In this document: positions 63,599-64,000 of the stretch, one piece after another | How positions within the stretch are numbered: the stretch's first letter is position 1 | Layout of the letters: every line of letters starts with the position of its first letter | NCBI GenBank assembly: GCA_900119535.1 | Contig: FPJT01000019.1 | Span: 1 to 64,000, forward strand | DNA length: 64,000 nucleotides | Direction of reading: 5' to 3' | From: Ruminococcus sp. XPD3002 | GTDB lineage: Bacteria > Bacillota > Clostridia > Oscillospirales > Ruminococcaceae | Translations under genes and position numbers: made by a program | The notes under the pieces: generated by a model | The model's database searches: none | The model's input: only the letters and a program-made list of their open reading frames with translations | What the model was told of the DNA's origin: nothing

Positions 63599-64000
63599 AT
63601 GATTTTAGAAGTAAGTGACTACAAGTATAAGATTAATCACAAGATCAACTGCTTCGTCAATGCACTGATATATGCATTGAAGAATAAAAATATCACAATT
63701 ACGCCTGTTGAAGCTATGCTGTATACACAAGCAGTACATTTCACGGCAAGGATAGATTTTGAAGAAAACGGAGTTCCGACTTTGGAGATTATCCCAGTTG
63801 AACTGGATTTTTTCAATAAGTTCGCAGAGGCGTCGAATATCAGACTGGATTATTATTCCGCTCTGGAACGTGATGCTGACATTAAGTTGATTTCTGATGC
63901 TATCAAGGAAAACACCTGTGTGACCGCTGTTTCTGATCAATTTCAGATAGGATTTGCAATCTCCGAGGTTTATAAGAAGCTTTTTCCGGCCGATTTGCGT
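63599..64000 (+). CDS. Hypothetical protein of the RiPP locus (partial)
   Basis: 134 codons from the ATG at 63599 to the window edge without a stop. Starts MILEVSDYKYKINHKINCFV, then NALIYALKNKNITITPVEAM and YTQAVHFTARIDF. A Cys followed by a helix and then an EAM motif recalls the BtrH N-terminal/C39-like fold, but similarity is weak. It may be a peptidase-like, immunity or regulatory protein. A GGTGG site precedes the ATG. Confidence 0.5.
   Translation, partial: MILEVSDYKYKINHKINCFVNALIYALKNKNITITPVEAMLYTQAVHFTARIDFEENGVPTLEIIPVELDFFNKFAEASNIRLDYYSALERDADIKLISDAIKENTCVTAVSDQFQIGFAISEVYKKLFPADLR

Noticed and set aside
63605..63940. 111-aa minus-strand frame at the window end
   Set aside because: The opposite plus-strand frame is open to the edge, has a promoter and a more protein-like composition.
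1..64000. CRISPR arrays, tRNA or rRNA genes
   Set aside because: No regularly spaced short repeats, no cloverleaf with T-arm signature and no rRNA blocks were found; the only tandem repeats are the precursor units and linker-coding repeats.

Overview
The window looks like chromosomal DNA of a cellulosome-forming Ruminococcus (Oscillospiraceae; R. flavefaciens-like). This is inferred from a secreted GH48 cellulase ending in a type I dockerin, two more dockerin-tagged secreted proteins, Firmicutes-type gene order, and moderately low GC with strong TTGACA/TATAAT promoters. No rRNA, tRNA or CRISPR array was found.

Layout. 1-365: left end of an IS3-family element, cut by the window edge. 513-4046: pyruvate:ferredoxin oxidoreductase. 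4345-6200: dockerin-tagged SGNH esterase behind a long hairpin-rich leader. 6206-11204: DUF1846 protein, MazF/NdoA-type toxin without a visible antitoxin, a tiny membrane protein, glycyl-tRNA synthetase and a VOC protein. 11214-13183: an inverted-repeat element and two tandem paralogous lipoproteins. 13345-13694: an independent transcription unit that looks like a large structured ncRNA. 13822-17400: a LacI-type sensor/GGDEF-like/AraC fusion regulator, a small membrane protein and a DUF697-type GTPase. 17623-23498: HtrA protease, beta-CASP nuclease, two small membrane proteins and an ABC-F ATPase. 23680-28366: a Gld-like ABC transporter operon. 28780-31662: GH48-dockerin gene. 31790-45448: the conserved Firmicutes housekeeping cluster yicC-remA-gmk-rpoZ-priA-def-fmt-peptidase-rsmB-rlmN-PP2C-PASTA kinase-rsgA-thiN-spoVM. 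45488-50173: VanZ-like protein, two membrane proteins and xylulokinase. 50179-53059: a MITE-like element and a dockerin protein built of three degenerate GH11-like domains. 53261-55475: SWIM zinc-finger protein and its partner. 55645-56822: a frameshifted IS3-family transposase.

The standout region is 56951-64000, a RiPP (ribosomally made, modified peptide) locus. One minus-strand operon encodes an ABC exporter, three tandem Cys-containing precursor peptides, a leaderless subtilisin-like protease and two radical SAM/SPASM enzymes. A divergently transcribed gene runs off the window end. The exporter has no C39 peptidase domain, so the S8 protease is the likely leader peptidase. The first two precursor units (235 bp each) differ at only six bases, all in core codons 37-49, and five of these change the residue. 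This suggests a peptide family being diversified while leader and spacer stay fixed.

The genome stretch also carries several families of short inverted-repeat elements (at about 10.6, 11.2, 17.4 and 50.2 kb). Several transcription units have well-formed promoters with long structured leaders, notably the dockerin esterase and GH48 genes.
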